A stretch of DNA of 64,000 nt, from contig NZ_CP117835.1 of assembly GCF_029094545.1 (NCBI RefSeq), positions 1,282,001-1,346,000 of the forward strand, read 5' to 3'. Below, one piece after another: positions 18,088-26,647 of this stretch; within the stretch, counting starts at the first letter, position 1, and every line of letters begins with the position of its first letter. Both the position numbers and the translations under genes were made by a program. The DNA comes from Alkalihalophilus pseudofirmus (GTDB lineage Bacteria; Bacillota; Bacilli; Bacillales; Bacillaceae_D). The notes under the pieces are model-generated. The model made no database searches, was not told the origin of the DNA, and saw nothing but the letters and a program-made list of their open reading frames with translations.

Positions 18088-19529
18088 AGACAGCAATTAT
18101 TGGCGGTGGTGTCGGAGGAATGCTCTCTGCTTTGTATGAAAGACAGCGAGGCAATGAAGTAGTCTTATATGAAAAAGAATCCTCCTTAGGTGGAAGGTTA
18201 AACTTTGTTTCCAAAGATGGTTTTAAAATCGATAAAGGTCCAACGATTGTTTTACTTCCAGAAATGATCTACTCCATCTTAAAAGAAGTAGGGATCCAAA
18301 AGGACGAGGTTGAGATGATTCGGATTGACCCTCTCTACAAACTACAATTTCCTGATGGGATGGAGTTTTTCAAATGGAGTCATATCGATAAACAACAACA
18401 AGAGATCAAAAAATGGTTTCCAGGAGAAGAAGAATCCTTTGTTCATTATTTAAATGAAATGAAATGGAGATTTGAAGAAGGAAAAGAAGCGTTTCTAGAT
18501 CGAGACTTTGTGAGAAAACGAGATTTCTTTTCTCCTTCAAATGTACAGACATTATGGAAGCTAAAAGCATACCAAACAGTGAAAAAACAGGCAAGCCGGT
18601 ATTTTATCAATCCGAGACTTGTAGAGGCTTTTTCGTTTCAAACCTTATATATAGGCGGGGCGCCAAACAAGTCTCCTGCGCTTTATTCATTAGTTCCGTT
18701 TAGTGAACATCATCATGGCATTTGGTATGTAAAAGGCGGATATGCAAGTCTCGTTTCACTTTTTGAAGAAAAGCTTCGTGCCAGGGGAGTTGAGATCAAG
18801 CTTTCTTCAGAAGTAAGTGAACTGATCACTGATGGTAAAAGATGTACAGGTGTACGTACAGGGGATAACTTAGATAAGGTTGATCGAGTAATTGTAAATG
18901 GAGACTTTCCGCTTGCTGAGCGGTTAGTGACCAGTAAACAGAAGTCGTATACCCCTTCATCAGGGTGTCTCCTGCTCTATTTTGGGCTCAATCGTACGTA
19001 TAGTGAGTCCTCTGTTCATCAGTTTTTGATGACAGAAGACTTTGAAACTCATATGAATGAAGTATTTGAAAAGAAGACTTTGCCGGCTTCTCCCTCCATG
19101 TATGTATTTCATCCGTCTTTGATTGATGAATCGCTCGCTCCTAAGAATAAAGGGGTCATGTATGTGTTAATTCCAGTTCCATCTAACGGAAATGTGGATT
19201 GGGATTCAATTGATGACTATGTAGATGAGCGGATTAAGGAGCTAGAGGAAAGAGCATTTCCTAATTTAAGAGAAGCGATTGAATGGATGGAAGTTCGGAC
19301 TCCAAAAGATGCGATGCAGGAGGGTTTGTATGCGGGAGGAAGCTTTGGAATTGCTCCTACCCTTATGCAATCAGGAGTATTTAGACCTCAATTAAAACCC
19401 TTTCAATATGAAAATGTGTATGCCGTAGGAGCATCAACTCATCCAGGCGGGGGCATCCCAATTGTGATGCAAGGTGCTAAGCTGTTAAATGAGTATATTG
19501 AAACAGAAGAGTTGGTCCAATCATGGTGA
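18084..19529 (+). CDS. Phytoene desaturase family protein, second paralogue
   Basis: A 481-residue CrtN-like flavoprotein with an N-terminal GGGVGGMLSAL nucleotide-binding motif, EKESSLGGRL, and the C-terminal GASTHPGGGIP signature. GTG 18084 overlaps the previous stop codon and follows AAGGAGGTG. Gram-positive C30 carotenoid clusters usually carry several CrtN-type paralogues (CrtNa/b/c or CrtN/CrtP) that share one fold but desaturate or oxidise the chain end. This one and the minus-strand copy at 20.4 kb may therefore act on different substrates. I cannot assign the step from sequence alone. Confidence 0.83.
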   Translation: MKTAIIGGGVGGMLSALYERQRGNEVVLYEKESSLGGRLNFVSKDGFKIDKGPTIVLLPEMIYSILKEVGIQKDEVEMIRIDPLYKLQFPDGMEFFKWSHIDKQQQEIKKWFPGEEESFVHYLNEMKWRFEEGKEAFLDRDFVRKRDFFSPSNVQTLWKLKAYQTVKKQASRYFINPRLVEAFSFQTLYIGGAPNKSPALYSLVPFSEHHHGIWYVKGGYASLVSLFEEKLRARGVEIKLSSEVSELITDGKRCTGVRTGDNLDKVDRVIVNGDFPLAERLVTSKQKSYTPSSGCLLLYFGLNRTYSESSVHQFLMTEDFETHMNEVFEKKTLPASPSMYVFHPSLIDESLAPKNKGVMYVLIPVPSNGNVDWDSIDDYVDERIKELEERAFPNLREAIEWMEVRTPKDAMQEGLYAGGSFGIAPTLMQSGVFRPQLKPFQYENVYAVGASTHPGGGIPIVMQGAKLLNEYIETEELVQSW

Positions 19530-19543
19530 AAAGGAGTGAGACG

Positions 19544-20383
19544 ATGGATAGGATAGAACAAGCTTATTATGATTGTTACGATGTCATTCGCCGTCATTCT
19601 AAAACATTTACAAAAGCCTTTGGTACACTTCCGAAAGAAAAACGAAATGCCGTATGGGCTGTATATGCTTTTTGCCGTGAAGTGGACGATATTGTTGATG
19701 AAGGTGACAACCCAAAAGAAGAGTTAACACATTTTGAAGAAACATTTGAGCTGTTTTTGCAGAGAAAGCTGCCGCTTGTAGAATCTAAATGGATTGCACT
19801 AGACGATGTATTTTCTCGTTTTGAAATGGATCAAGTAGCTTTCTATGATATGATTCGCGGACAGAGAATGGATTTAGAGAAAACAAAATATAAGTCACTA
19901 GATGAGTTAGAACACTATTCTTATCACGTGGCTAGTACCGTTGGGCTGATGCTGCTTCCTATTCTTGCTCCTAAGAACCACGAATCTCTTAGAGCGGGTG
20001 GAATTGCGCTCGGGCTTGCGATGCAATTAACGAACATTCTCCGTGATGTACAGGAAGATTTAGATAGAGACCGTATCTATCTGCCATCCGATTTAATGAT
20101 GAAGCATGGCTATTCTTTAGTCGACTTGCATATGGGAATCAATAATTCTTCTTTTGTGAAGGTTTTTGAAGAGATCGCTGAAAGAGCAGAAATGCTGTAT
20201 GAACAAGCCTTAGATACTATGGAAGGATACCCCCTTGATTCGAGACTCCAAGTAAAAGGGTCTGCCTTATTGTATCGAGCGATTCTCCAATCGATCCGCA
20301 AAAATAACTACAACGTTTTTAAGACCCGTCATTATGTGACGCAAGAAGAAAAAGATGCGATTTTGTTAGAGATGGAAGCATAA
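19544..20383 (+). CDS. crtM: Squalene/phytoene synthase family (4,4'-diapophytoene synthase-like)
   Basis: This 279-residue prenyl-transferring synthase should condense two prenyl diphosphates into the colourless carotenoid precursor. It carries both Asp-rich substrate motifs: CREVDDIVDE and NILRDVQEDLDRDRIYLP. Length and motifs fit CrtM/CrtB. ATG 19544 has AAAAGGAGTGAG before it; ATG 19523 is in frame but lies inside the previous gene without a ribosome site. As the last gene of the plus-strand carotenoid operon it supplies substrate for the desaturases on both strands. C30 rather than C40 chain length is inferred from the CrtN-type neighbours. Confidence 0.88.
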   Translation: MDRIEQAYYDCYDVIRRHSKTFTKAFGTLPKEKRNAVWAVYAFCREVDDIVDEGDNPKEELTHFEETFELFLQRKLPLVESKWIALDDVFSRFEMDQVAFYDMIRGQRMDLEKTKYKSLDELEHYSYHVASTVGLMLLPILAPKNHESLRAGGIALGLAMQLTNILRDVQEDLDRDRIYLPSDLMMKHGYSLVDLHMGINNSSFVKVFEEIAERAEMLYEQALDTMEGYPLDSRLQVKGSALLYRAILQSIRKNNYNVFKTRHYVTQEEKDAILLEMEA

Positions 20384-20415
20384 CTACCTTATTGCATTAT
20401 CTGCTATACGCTAAG

Positions 20416-20441
20416 AAGGAGCTGTCAAAAGACAGCTCCTT
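20416..20441. terminator. Bidirectional terminator between convergent carotenoid operons
   Basis: A perfect stem of AAGGAGCTGTC and GACAGCTCCTT with an AAAA loop; it overlaps the minus-strand stop codon. Confidence 0.8.
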
Positions 20442-21918
20442 AAACATGTTTATCTATGAGTACCTTCGCTATATTCTTGCCGCTTAATGTGACCATTGGA
20501 GACCCGCCTCCTGGATGAGTCGAGCCGCCGACAAAGTATAGGTTGCTCAAGTCCTTTGCTTTATTAGCTGGCCTTAAATATGCATCTTTTCGTTTATTCG
20601 ATGCTGGCCCGTACAATGCCCCGCGATATGCATTAAATGTGGAAGCAATCCAATTAGGCTCTATTATTTTTTCTTCTAAAATATAGGGTCTGATCTCTAC
20701 ACCAAAAGCCTCAAGTTTATCATAGATTACTTCTTTATATGTTTCTAAATCTAGCGGATCCTTTTCATTTGTGATGGCTGGTGCATTCACTAAAATAAAT
20801 AAATTATCTCCATCAGGTGAGACAGCAGGGTCAGTATAAGATGAATTACATATATACACTGTAGGATCTCTCGGGAGCTGTTTTTTTGTGAATAATTCAT
20901 TGAATTCTTTTTCGTACGATTCGCTAAAATAAACCTGATGGTGAATAAGTGAATCAAGCCGTCTATTTAAAGAAACTAAGAGAACGAGCGCAGAAATCGA
21001 GGGCTCATAGGAATCTCTTTTTCGATCTTTAAAAGAGGGTCGGTACTTTTCTTTTACTAAGGAAGGGTAAACGGATAAAAGGTCCCCGTTCATAATCACT
21101 TCATCTACATCAATCATCTCATCAGTTGATAAAGCCATTGCTGTTACACGGCTGTCTTTCACTTCAAGATGATTCACTTCTGTGTCTGTCTTAATGTTCA
21201 CACCAAGCTCCACTGCTCTTCTAGTTAGAGCTTCCGCAATGACAGGGTTTCCCCCTTTAACGTAATACACTCCCTCGATCAACTCTAAGTAAGCAATCAT
21301 CGCAAATGTAGCAGGGGCAACATACGGAGAGGAGCCGATATAGGTTGCATATCGGTTAAACATTTGGATTACCTGCTCATTGGTAAAGTACTTTCTATGA
21401 AATGAATCAAGAGTTTGGTGCGGCCTTACTTGGGTAAGCGCACGAGCAAGCTCTGGTGAAAGATAATCAGTCCAGCTGGTAAAAGTTCGATGAAAGAAGT
21501 AGCGTTCTGACAATCCGTATAAACGTTTGATTTCAGTTAAATAATCTGAATAACAAGAACGAGCATCTGGCTCAAATGAAGTGAGCTGACTGCTTACCTC
21601 AGATACATCAGTAGACAAATCTAGCGTTGTCCCATTTGTGAAATGATTTCTGGTGTGGGTTTTTAGTTGAATAAACTCAAGATAATCCTCCGGGTTGACA
21701 CCAGTCTCTTTAAATATACTTTTAAACACATTAGGCATGGTTATGGTATTTGGACCAAAGTCAAATTGAGCACGACCTAACTGATGGCGCATCATCTTTC
21801 CACCTAAATGTTGATTCTTTTCTACTAAATGCACCTCAAAACCATGATAGGCAAGCAGTACTGCACTAGCTAAACCTCCCAGTCCCCCGCCAACAATCCC
21901 TACAACTTTCTTTTTCAT
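20440..21918 (-). CDS. Phytoene desaturase family protein, third paralogue
   Basis: A 492-residue CrtN/CrtP-like flavoprotein. It shows GGGLGGLASAVLLAY with EKNQHLGGKM at the N-terminus and GGSTHPGGGSPM at the C-terminus. ATG 21918 overlaps the stop of the glycosyltransferase gene (ATGA), so the pair is translationally coupled; TTG 21939 is in frame but less likely. In the staphyloxanthin pathway a CrtP oxidase acts before glycosylation, and the coupling to a CrtQ-like glycosyltransferase makes this the best candidate for that role here. That assignment is inference. Confidence 0.83.
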   Translation of the reverse strand: MKKKVVGIVGGGLGGLASAVLLAYHGFEVHLVEKNQHLGGKMMRHQLGRAQFDFGPNTITMPNVFKSIFKETGVNPEDYLEFIQLKTHTRNHFTNGTTLDLSTDVSEVSSQLTSFEPDARSCYSDYLTEIKRLYGLSERYFFHRTFTSWTDYLSPELARALTQVRPHQTLDSFHRKYFTNEQVIQMFNRYATYIGSSPYVAPATFAMIAYLELIEGVYYVKGGNPVIAEALTRRAVELGVNIKTDTEVNHLEVKDSRVTAMALSTDEMIDVDEVIMNGDLLSVYPSLVKEKYRPSFKDRKRDSYEPSISALVLLVSLNRRLDSLIHHQVYFSESYEKEFNELFTKKQLPRDPTVYICNSSYTDPAVSPDGDNLFILVNAPAITNEKDPLDLETYKEVIYDKLEAFGVEIRPYILEEKIIEPNWIASTFNAYRGALYGPASNKRKDAYLRPANKAKDLSNLYFVGGSTHPGGGSPMVTLSGKNIAKVLIDKHV

Positions 21919-23024
21919 GAATAACGCCGTCCTTTCCAAACAAATCCCTTCCCATTAAAGCTTAAGAACATAGATCGATATAATACTAATAACAGGCTTA
22001 CTGCGGAGAGGGGCATGAAGAGCCACAGCCACTTTTCTTGATTCATGGAACGATCAATAAAGAATTTGATCATCCAAGTGAGAGTTAACGGTAACAAGTA
22101 ATAAAATTGCAAAGTAAATAGACCGTATAAGGCAAGAGGGAGTGGCACAATAAACAACATAAAATAAAAAATAGAGAGAAAAACGGCTAGTATAACTGAC
22201 CTGCCTATACCGGGAAAAATATTTTTTGAAAACCCTTCCCATACTTCTTTATTACTGTCGTACATATGGCATGTTACATCAGTTGTCACATTCGCAATGA
22301 TTGCTTTGCTGCCGCTTTTTTTTACAGCGCGGGTAAGATGGACATCTTCGACAAGAGAATTTTGAACTGTCTGATGCCCGCCGGCTTTCTCATAGGCTGC
22401 ACGGCTAAAGAACATGAAAGCACCATGGGCAGCAGTAAAAGCAGGCTTCATTGTATAGTTAGCCATAAAAAGCGGCAGGTGCATAAGTACAATCATATGC
22501 TGCATAGGAACAAGCAGTTTACTAAGAAAGCTTGTTGTAGGGAAAAACGGAAACCCTGTAAGCAATCCTGCTTTATGTTTCTCCAATAGCTGTAAAGCTT
22601 TATGAAGTGTGTTTGGCTTTATTCGAATGTCTGCATCAATAAAAACGAGAAATTCTCCCCGCGCTTTTGCTCCAAGTTGATAACATGCATGAACCTTTCC
22701 CACCCATCCTATTGGAAGCGGTTTTCCGTCGATTATAGTTACGTTGGTAAGAGATTGACTGTATGTTTCTAGAAGAGGTCGAGTCTGATCAGTTGAACCG
22801 TCGTCTAGAAAAAAAAATTCTACATTTGGGTACGTTACCTTCGATAAAGAAGAAAGTAAGTCACCTACATTGCGCTCTTCGTTTCTAAGCGGCACCAAAA
22901 CAGAAAGCAAGGGGTAGGTGACACGTTTCTCACTTTTATCTGGAAGCTTCGGGATAAATAAGCGATTAATCGTGGCCCATATTAATATGACGAAAAGAAT
23001 GAAGCAGAGGATCAATATCATCAT
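21915..23024 (-). CDS. Family 2 glycosyltransferase, CrtQ-like
   Basis: A 369-residue membrane-associated glycosyltransferase. It has an N-terminal hydrophobic anchor, the GT2 motifs VLVPLRNEERNV, FFLDDGSTDQT, and DADIR as the DxD, VEDVHLTRAV in the catalytic region, and two to three C-terminal hydrophobic helices. Its size and arrangement match 4,4'-diaponeurosporenoate glycosyltransferase (CrtQ), which attaches glucose to a carotenoid acid. ATG 23024 follows AAGGGAGG and overlaps the upstream acyltransferase stop (ATGA), within a four-gene minus-strand operon. Sugar and acceptor are inferred from the cluster. Confidence 0.82.
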   Translation of the reverse strand: MMILILCFILFVILIWATINRLFIPKLPDKSEKRVTYPLLSVLVPLRNEERNVGDLLSSLSKVTYPNVEFFFLDDGSTDQTRPLLETYSQSLTNVTIIDGKPLPIGWVGKVHACYQLGAKARGEFLVFIDADIRIKPNTLHKALQLLEKHKAGLLTGFPFFPTTSFLSKLLVPMQHMIVLMHLPLFMANYTMKPAFTAAHGAFMFFSRAAYEKAGGHQTVQNSLVEDVHLTRAVKKSGSKAIIANVTTDVTCHMYDSNKEVWEGFSKNIFPGIGRSVILAVFLSIFYFMLFIVPLPLALYGLFTLQFYYLLPLTLTWMIKFFIDRSMNQEKWLWLFMPLSAVSLLLVLYRSMFLSFNGKGFVWKGRRYS

Positions 23025-23746
23025 TTAATTCCTCCCTTTAAAGTGAATGTTTGCAGCCACTCACTGACTGTTTTTCCACTTTGCAAAAGAGGTTGGTATT
23101 CTGATGGCTTCTCAAGAACCAACTCCTCCTTTTGCTCCTCAAGCTGCCTTGTAAGTGCTTTTTCTAATGAACATGTGATCTCTTTTCTATTTCTCCCTAG
23201 ACCACCGTTATTCTCAATAGCAGTCCCGACATGAATATATAGCTCAGGTTTTTGCTCGTGTCTAAAGGTGTAGTAATAGGTGAGCGGAACGACTAATACA
23301 TCTTTCTTATCTTTTAATAAGTACCCGACACCAGATTTAAATTCAAGCGGCCGTTTTTCAAGATGTTGTTCAGCCCCTTGAGGGAAAAACCACAGGGCTT
23401 GTTTAGTTGTCAACTTGGTCCGTGCATAGTTTAACGAGTCTAGGAGAGAGCGAGAATCGGATGGGTTGACTGAAAAAGCACCTATTTTTCTAAAAAAGGA
23501 ATAGGACTTCATCCCTTCCTCACTCATCATCGCAAACGATTCATGACGTAAGCACTCGTTGGATAAATAAAAGGAAACGAGACCATCCCACCAGCTGCTG
23601 TGATTGGCGATTAACAGAAGAGGTCTGTCAGTTTTAGGGAAGGTTCCCTTTAGATTGACTGAATAAAAGGATCTTTTTAAAAGCCAATGAGTGGTATAGA
23701 AATGAAACACTTTTGAAAACCAGACACTCTTCTTATCTTTAATCAT
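23021..23746 (-). CDS. Lysophospholipid acyltransferase-like (PlsC family) enzyme
   Basis: A 241-residue acyltransferase with the HX4D motif in ANHSSWWDGL and a second block FFPQGAEQHLEKRP like the PlsC FPEG region. PlsC-type enzymes move an acyl chain from acyl-CoA or ACP to a hydroxyl group. Here, between the carotenoid glycosyltransferase and the DUF422 protein and overlapping both neighbours by four bases, it would plausibly acylate the sugar of a glycosyl-carotenoid, the step done by CrtO in staphyloxanthin synthesis. A role in membrane lipid synthesis is the alternative. Confidence 0.78.
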   Translation of the reverse strand: MIKDKKSVWFSKVFHFYTTHWLLKRSFYSVNLKGTFPKTDRPLLLIANHSSWWDGLVSFYLSNECLRHESFAMMSEEGMKSYSFFRKIGAFSVNPSDSRSLLDSLNYARTKLTTKQALWFFPQGAEQHLEKRPLEFKSGVGYLLKDKKDVLVVPLTYYYTFRHEQKPELYIHVGTAIENNGGLGRNRKEITCSLEKALTRQLEEQKEELVLEKPSEYQPLLQSGKTVSEWLQTFTLKGGIK

Positions 23747-24543
23747 CTAGACTCACCTTCTTCTTTCTGTAGTGAGAGGAGATAGCTCCATAAAATAAGT
23801 AAGGTAGGGATGGCAGTGACAATAATAGCCAGCCAAAGCTGTTCAGTTGCAGCGATGACCATAAACATGAAAATCATTAATCCAAATAGCCAGACCATAC
23901 GTATCTTCCAATAAGGTGATTGATCAAAGTGGTAAACCTTTTTATAAGAAAGCAGAAGATAAATAATAGCGTGAAGTAAAAAAGCAAGCCAAAACCATCC
24001 TGCAAAATTTGAAAAAGGAATGTCATAATACAACCCGCCCTGATCCCATATCCAATATTCTTTAATATGGAAAGCTACTGGATCAATGATTAAGTCAATC
24101 ACAACAGCGAATACACTGCCAGCTACAACGTAAGTCAGTCCCCTAATCCAAGTATTAGAAATGACTTTTGTCAGTTGTTTGCTGATGACATGGGTCGTTG
24201 CTATAACCATCAACCAAGCAAAGCCGATCGTTAAAGGAAGGTCGAATACGACAAGTCCAAAATCTGGATTGTAATAATAGTGTCCAAAAAACAGCCCGTA
24301 ATGAACTCCTGCGCCTTCAACAAGAAGTGTAATCAAAAAGATAGCAGCACTGATCACACTCCCAAGAGCCGCACCATAATTTCGGATAAAGTAAACGACT
24401 CCAAGAGTTCCGGATAAGATGAGAAACACTGCATTAGCCCACTCAAGAGCAGGAGGCAGAATATCAAAGGTTAATAGAATGACTCCGTTTATGTACCAAA
24501 AAATAAATAAACCGAATAGTATACGGTCGAATGTGTGTGACAT
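23743..24543 (-). CDS. Carotenoid biosynthesis membrane protein (DUF422/CruF-like)
   Basis: A 266-residue protein with about seven hydrophobic helices. Conserved polar segments within them include EGAGVHYGLFFGHYYY, DLIIDPVAFHIKEYWIWDQ and DIPFSNFAGWFWLAFL, features of the Pfam carotenoid biosynthesis (CruF) family. CruF members hydrate the psi end of carotenoids. ATG 24543 follows AAGGAGG; upstream in-frame codons run into the operator. It is the first gene of the minus-strand carotenoid operon. Whether it hydrates the chain end here is unproven. Confidence 0.78.
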   Translation of the reverse strand: MSHTFDRILFGLFIFWYINGVILLTFDILPPALEWANAVFLILSGTLGVVYFIRNYGAALGSVISAAIFLITLLVEGAGVHYGLFFGHYYYNPDFGLVVFDLPLTIGFAWLMVIATTHVISKQLTKVISNTWIRGLTYVVAGSVFAVVIDLIIDPVAFHIKEYWIWDQGGLYYDIPFSNFAGWFWLAFLLHAIIYLLLSYKKVYHFDQSPYWKIRMVWLFGLMIFMFMVIAATEQLWLAIIVTAIPTLLILWSYLLSLQKEEGESR

Positions 24544-24571
24544 GACTTTAGCCTCCTTATCTACTATGATC

Positions 24572-24611
24572 ATTATAAAGTGATTTAGATAATTGTACAA
24601 ATATTGTACAA
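24572..24611 (-). promoter_or_regulatory. Promoter and TGTACA-repeat operator of the minus-strand carotenoid operon
   Basis: On the minus strand a -35 TTGTAC (24600-24595) and -10 TATAAT (24577-24572) are exactly 17 bases apart. The -35 lies inside the palindrome TTGTACAAATATTGTACAA (24593-24611), with TGTACA cores at 24594 and 24605, 11 bp apart. A third TGTACA occurs at 24622. The arrangement mirrors the site before the plus-strand carotenoid operon. Confidence 0.65.
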
Positions 24612-24676
24612 CGCGTTAAAATGTACAGCATGTTAAATTACACAATTTTTTATTTAGATAGAACGGAGGCATTAAC

Positions 24677-25420
24677 ATGAGAAATGAAGTCGTAATTGTA
24701 ACAGGAGCAGGACAGGGTATAGGGAAAGTGATTGCATTAGAGTATGTAAAAAGGGGAGCGACCGTAATTGCTTGTGATATCAATCAAGAGGCAGTCGAAA
24801 AAACGGCTCAAGAAATAGATGAAAAAGACAAACACCTTTATTATCCTATGGCATGTGATGTCAGGTCTGAAGATCAAATACAAGAATTGATTGGACATGT
24901 GAAACAACAATTTGAGCGCATTGATGTTTTGATTAATAATGCAGGTGTTTCTTTGTTTAAACCTCCCTTTGATTTAGACGTGAGCGAATGGGATGATGTG
25001 ATTCACACGAATTTACGTAGTGTGTTTATTTTTACAAAAGAAGCAGCAAAGGTAATGCAGCAAAATAAATATGGGGCGATCGTAAATATTGCCTCGACTA
25101 GAGCCACCATGTCTGAACCAAATTCTGAGGCTTACGCTGCTTCAAAAGGGGGTATCATCTCCCTAACACATGCTTTTGCAGCGAGTCTTCAAGATTCAGG
25201 GATCCGTGTAAATGCGATCAGCCCTGGTTGGATTCATACAGGTGATGCAGGGGAACTAAGAGAGGTTGATCACAACCAGCATTTTTCAAAAAGAGTCGGC
25301 GTACCAGAAGATATTGCGCGTGCATGCCTGTTTTTAACTCAAAAAGAGAATTCGTTCATCACTGGTGAGAATATCGTTATTGACGGAGGCATGACTCGGA
25401 AAATGATTTATGAACATTAA
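24677..25420 (+). CDS. Short-chain dehydrogenase/reductase
   Basis: A 247-residue classical SDR with the cofactor motif TGAGQGIG (residues 9-16), NNAG, catalytic Ser in NIAS and the YxxxK pair in YAASKGG. The Asp after beta-2 (ACDINQ) favours NAD. GGAGG precedes ATG 24677. It is transcribed divergently from the carotenoid operon and shares its operator region, so it could be co-regulated. Its substrate cannot be told from sequence; sugar or alcohol dehydrogenases of this type are common in Bacillus. Confidence 0.85.
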   Translation: MRNEVVIVTGAGQGIGKVIALEYVKRGATVIACDINQEAVEKTAQEIDEKDKHLYYPMACDVRSEDQIQELIGHVKQQFERIDVLINNAGVSLFKPPFDLDVSEWDDVIHTNLRSVFIFTKEAAKVMQQNKYGAIVNIASTRATMSEPNSEAYAASKGGIISLTHAFAASLQDSGIRVNAISPGWIHTGDAGELREVDHNQHFSKRVGVPEDIARACLFLTQKENSFITGENIVIDGGMTRKMIYEH

Positions 25421-25530
25421 AACAACGACATTGATAGTGGAAACTTCAAAAGGTTTATTCATTTCCGGGTGATAGAAGCCTCATGATTTTTCTCATTAGT
25501 GAGAAGCTAATGGAAAAGGAGTGTTGCTAT

Positions 25531-26397
25531 ATGACAAATAAATCGTATCCAACTAGTCAGCCAGCTCAGCATCAAAATCGCCAGCCAGGCTTTGAGGAGG
25601 AAATGAACCCAAAACCTGTGTATGACCGGACGGAATACAAGGGGAGCGGGAAGCTTGAAGGTAAAGTAGCTCTCATTACAGGAGGAGACAGCGGAATTGG
25701 ACGAGCGGTTGCTGTAGCATTCGCTAGAGAGGGAGCAGACCTTGTCATTGGGTATTTAGATGAACATGAAGATGCCCAGATTACCAAAGGATTAGTCGAA
25801 AAAGAAGGGAAGCAATGTTTATTATTCACTGGAGATATTGGGGAGGAAAGCATTGCTAAGCAGCTTGTTCAAAAAACGATCGAAACCTATAATAAGCTAG
25901 ATATTCTAGTAAATAATGCAGCAGAGCAGCATCCTCAAACATCACTTGAAGCAATCACTGCAGAGCAGTTAGAGAGAACATTTAAAACAAATATTTTCTC
26001 CTTTTTCCATGTAACAAAAGCAGCACTGCCTCACTTGAAATCTGGTGCGAGTATTATTAACACAGCATCTATTACGGCATATCAAGGAAATGATCAATTA
26101 ATCGATTACTCCTCAACAAAAGGGGCGATCGTCAGCTTTACCCGTTCCTTATCAGAATCATTAATTAAACGAGGCATACGAGTAAATGGTGTGGCGCCTG
26201 GTCCTATTTGGACGCCGCTTATCCCAGCAAGCTTTGATGCGAGCCACGTCGCTTCTTTTGGGCAAAACTCCCCTTTAGGACGTGCCGGGCAGCCGGAAGA
26301 ATTGGCACCTTCCTATGTTTATCTAGCATCTGATGATTCCTCTTATGTCAGCGGACAGATGCTTCATGTAAACGGCGGGACCATTGTAAACGGTTAA
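25531..26397 (+). CDS. SDR family oxidoreductase (YhdF/YdaD-like)
   Basis: A 288-residue SDR with the extended proline- and glutamine-rich N-terminus (MTNKSYPTSQPAQHQ, then GFEEEMNPKP) typical of the general-stress YdaD/YhdF/YhxC group of Bacillus. Motifs: TGGDSGIG, NNAA, and Tyr-Lys in YSSTKGA. ATG 25531 is preferred because AAAAGGAGTG precedes it; the in-frame codon at 25483 lacks a site. The spacing to the previous SDR (about 110 bp) suggests a separate unit. Substrate unknown. A sigma-B promoter would fit the group, but I could not find a convincing one. Confidence 0.85.
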   Translation: MTNKSYPTSQPAQHQNRQPGFEEEMNPKPVYDRTEYKGSGKLEGKVALITGGDSGIGRAVAVAFAREGADLVIGYLDEHEDAQITKGLVEKEGKQCLLFTGDIGEESIAKQLVQKTIETYNKLDILVNNAAEQHPQTSLEAITAEQLERTFKTNIFSFFHVTKAALPHLKSGASIINTASITAYQGNDQLIDYSSTKGAIVSFTRSLSESLIKRGIRVNGVAPGPIWTPLIPASFDASHVASFGQNSPLGRAGQPEELAPSYVYLASDDSSYVSGQMLHVNGGTIVNG

Positions 26398-26454
26398 AGG
26401 TGTTGCCATCATAGAGTCACATCCGCTAAACTAATAAATACGAGGAGTGATGAC

Positions 26455-26604
26455 ATGAGACCTTTACAAATTTCAGCCGAGACTGCACAAAAATTATCTA
26501 AATCATTGAATGTGCCGATTGAACAAATTATGCATATGCCTCAGCATATTCTAATTGCAAAACTGGCTGAGCTTGAGAAAAAAAATGATAGCACAGAAAA
26601 ATAA
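26455..26604 (+). CDS. yycC: YycC-like small protein
   Basis: A 49-residue protein starting MRPLQISAETAQKLSKSL and containing IEQIMHMPQHIL. As I remember the family, it closely matches B. subtilis YycC, which is also about 49 residues. GAGGAGTGATGAC lies just before ATG 26455, and a strong terminator begins at the stop codon. It has no membrane segment or catalytic motif and looks like a short helical protein. Function unknown. Confidence 0.8.
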   Translation: MRPLQISAETAQKLSKSLNVPIEQIMHMPQHILIAKLAELEKKNDSTEK

Positions 26605-26640
26605 AAAGACGTATCCGCACTGAACGGCGGATACGTCTTT
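26605..26640. terminator. Bidirectional terminator
   Basis: Perfect stem of AAAGACGTATCCGC with GCGGATACGTCTTT between the convergent YycC-like and permease genes. Confidence 0.85.
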
Positions 26641-26647
26641 CATTTTA

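Noticed and set aside
25440-25480. Possible sigma-B promoter (GTTTAT ... GGGTGA) before the stress-type SDR
   Set aside because: The spacing between the two elements is only about eight bases, too short for sigma-B.
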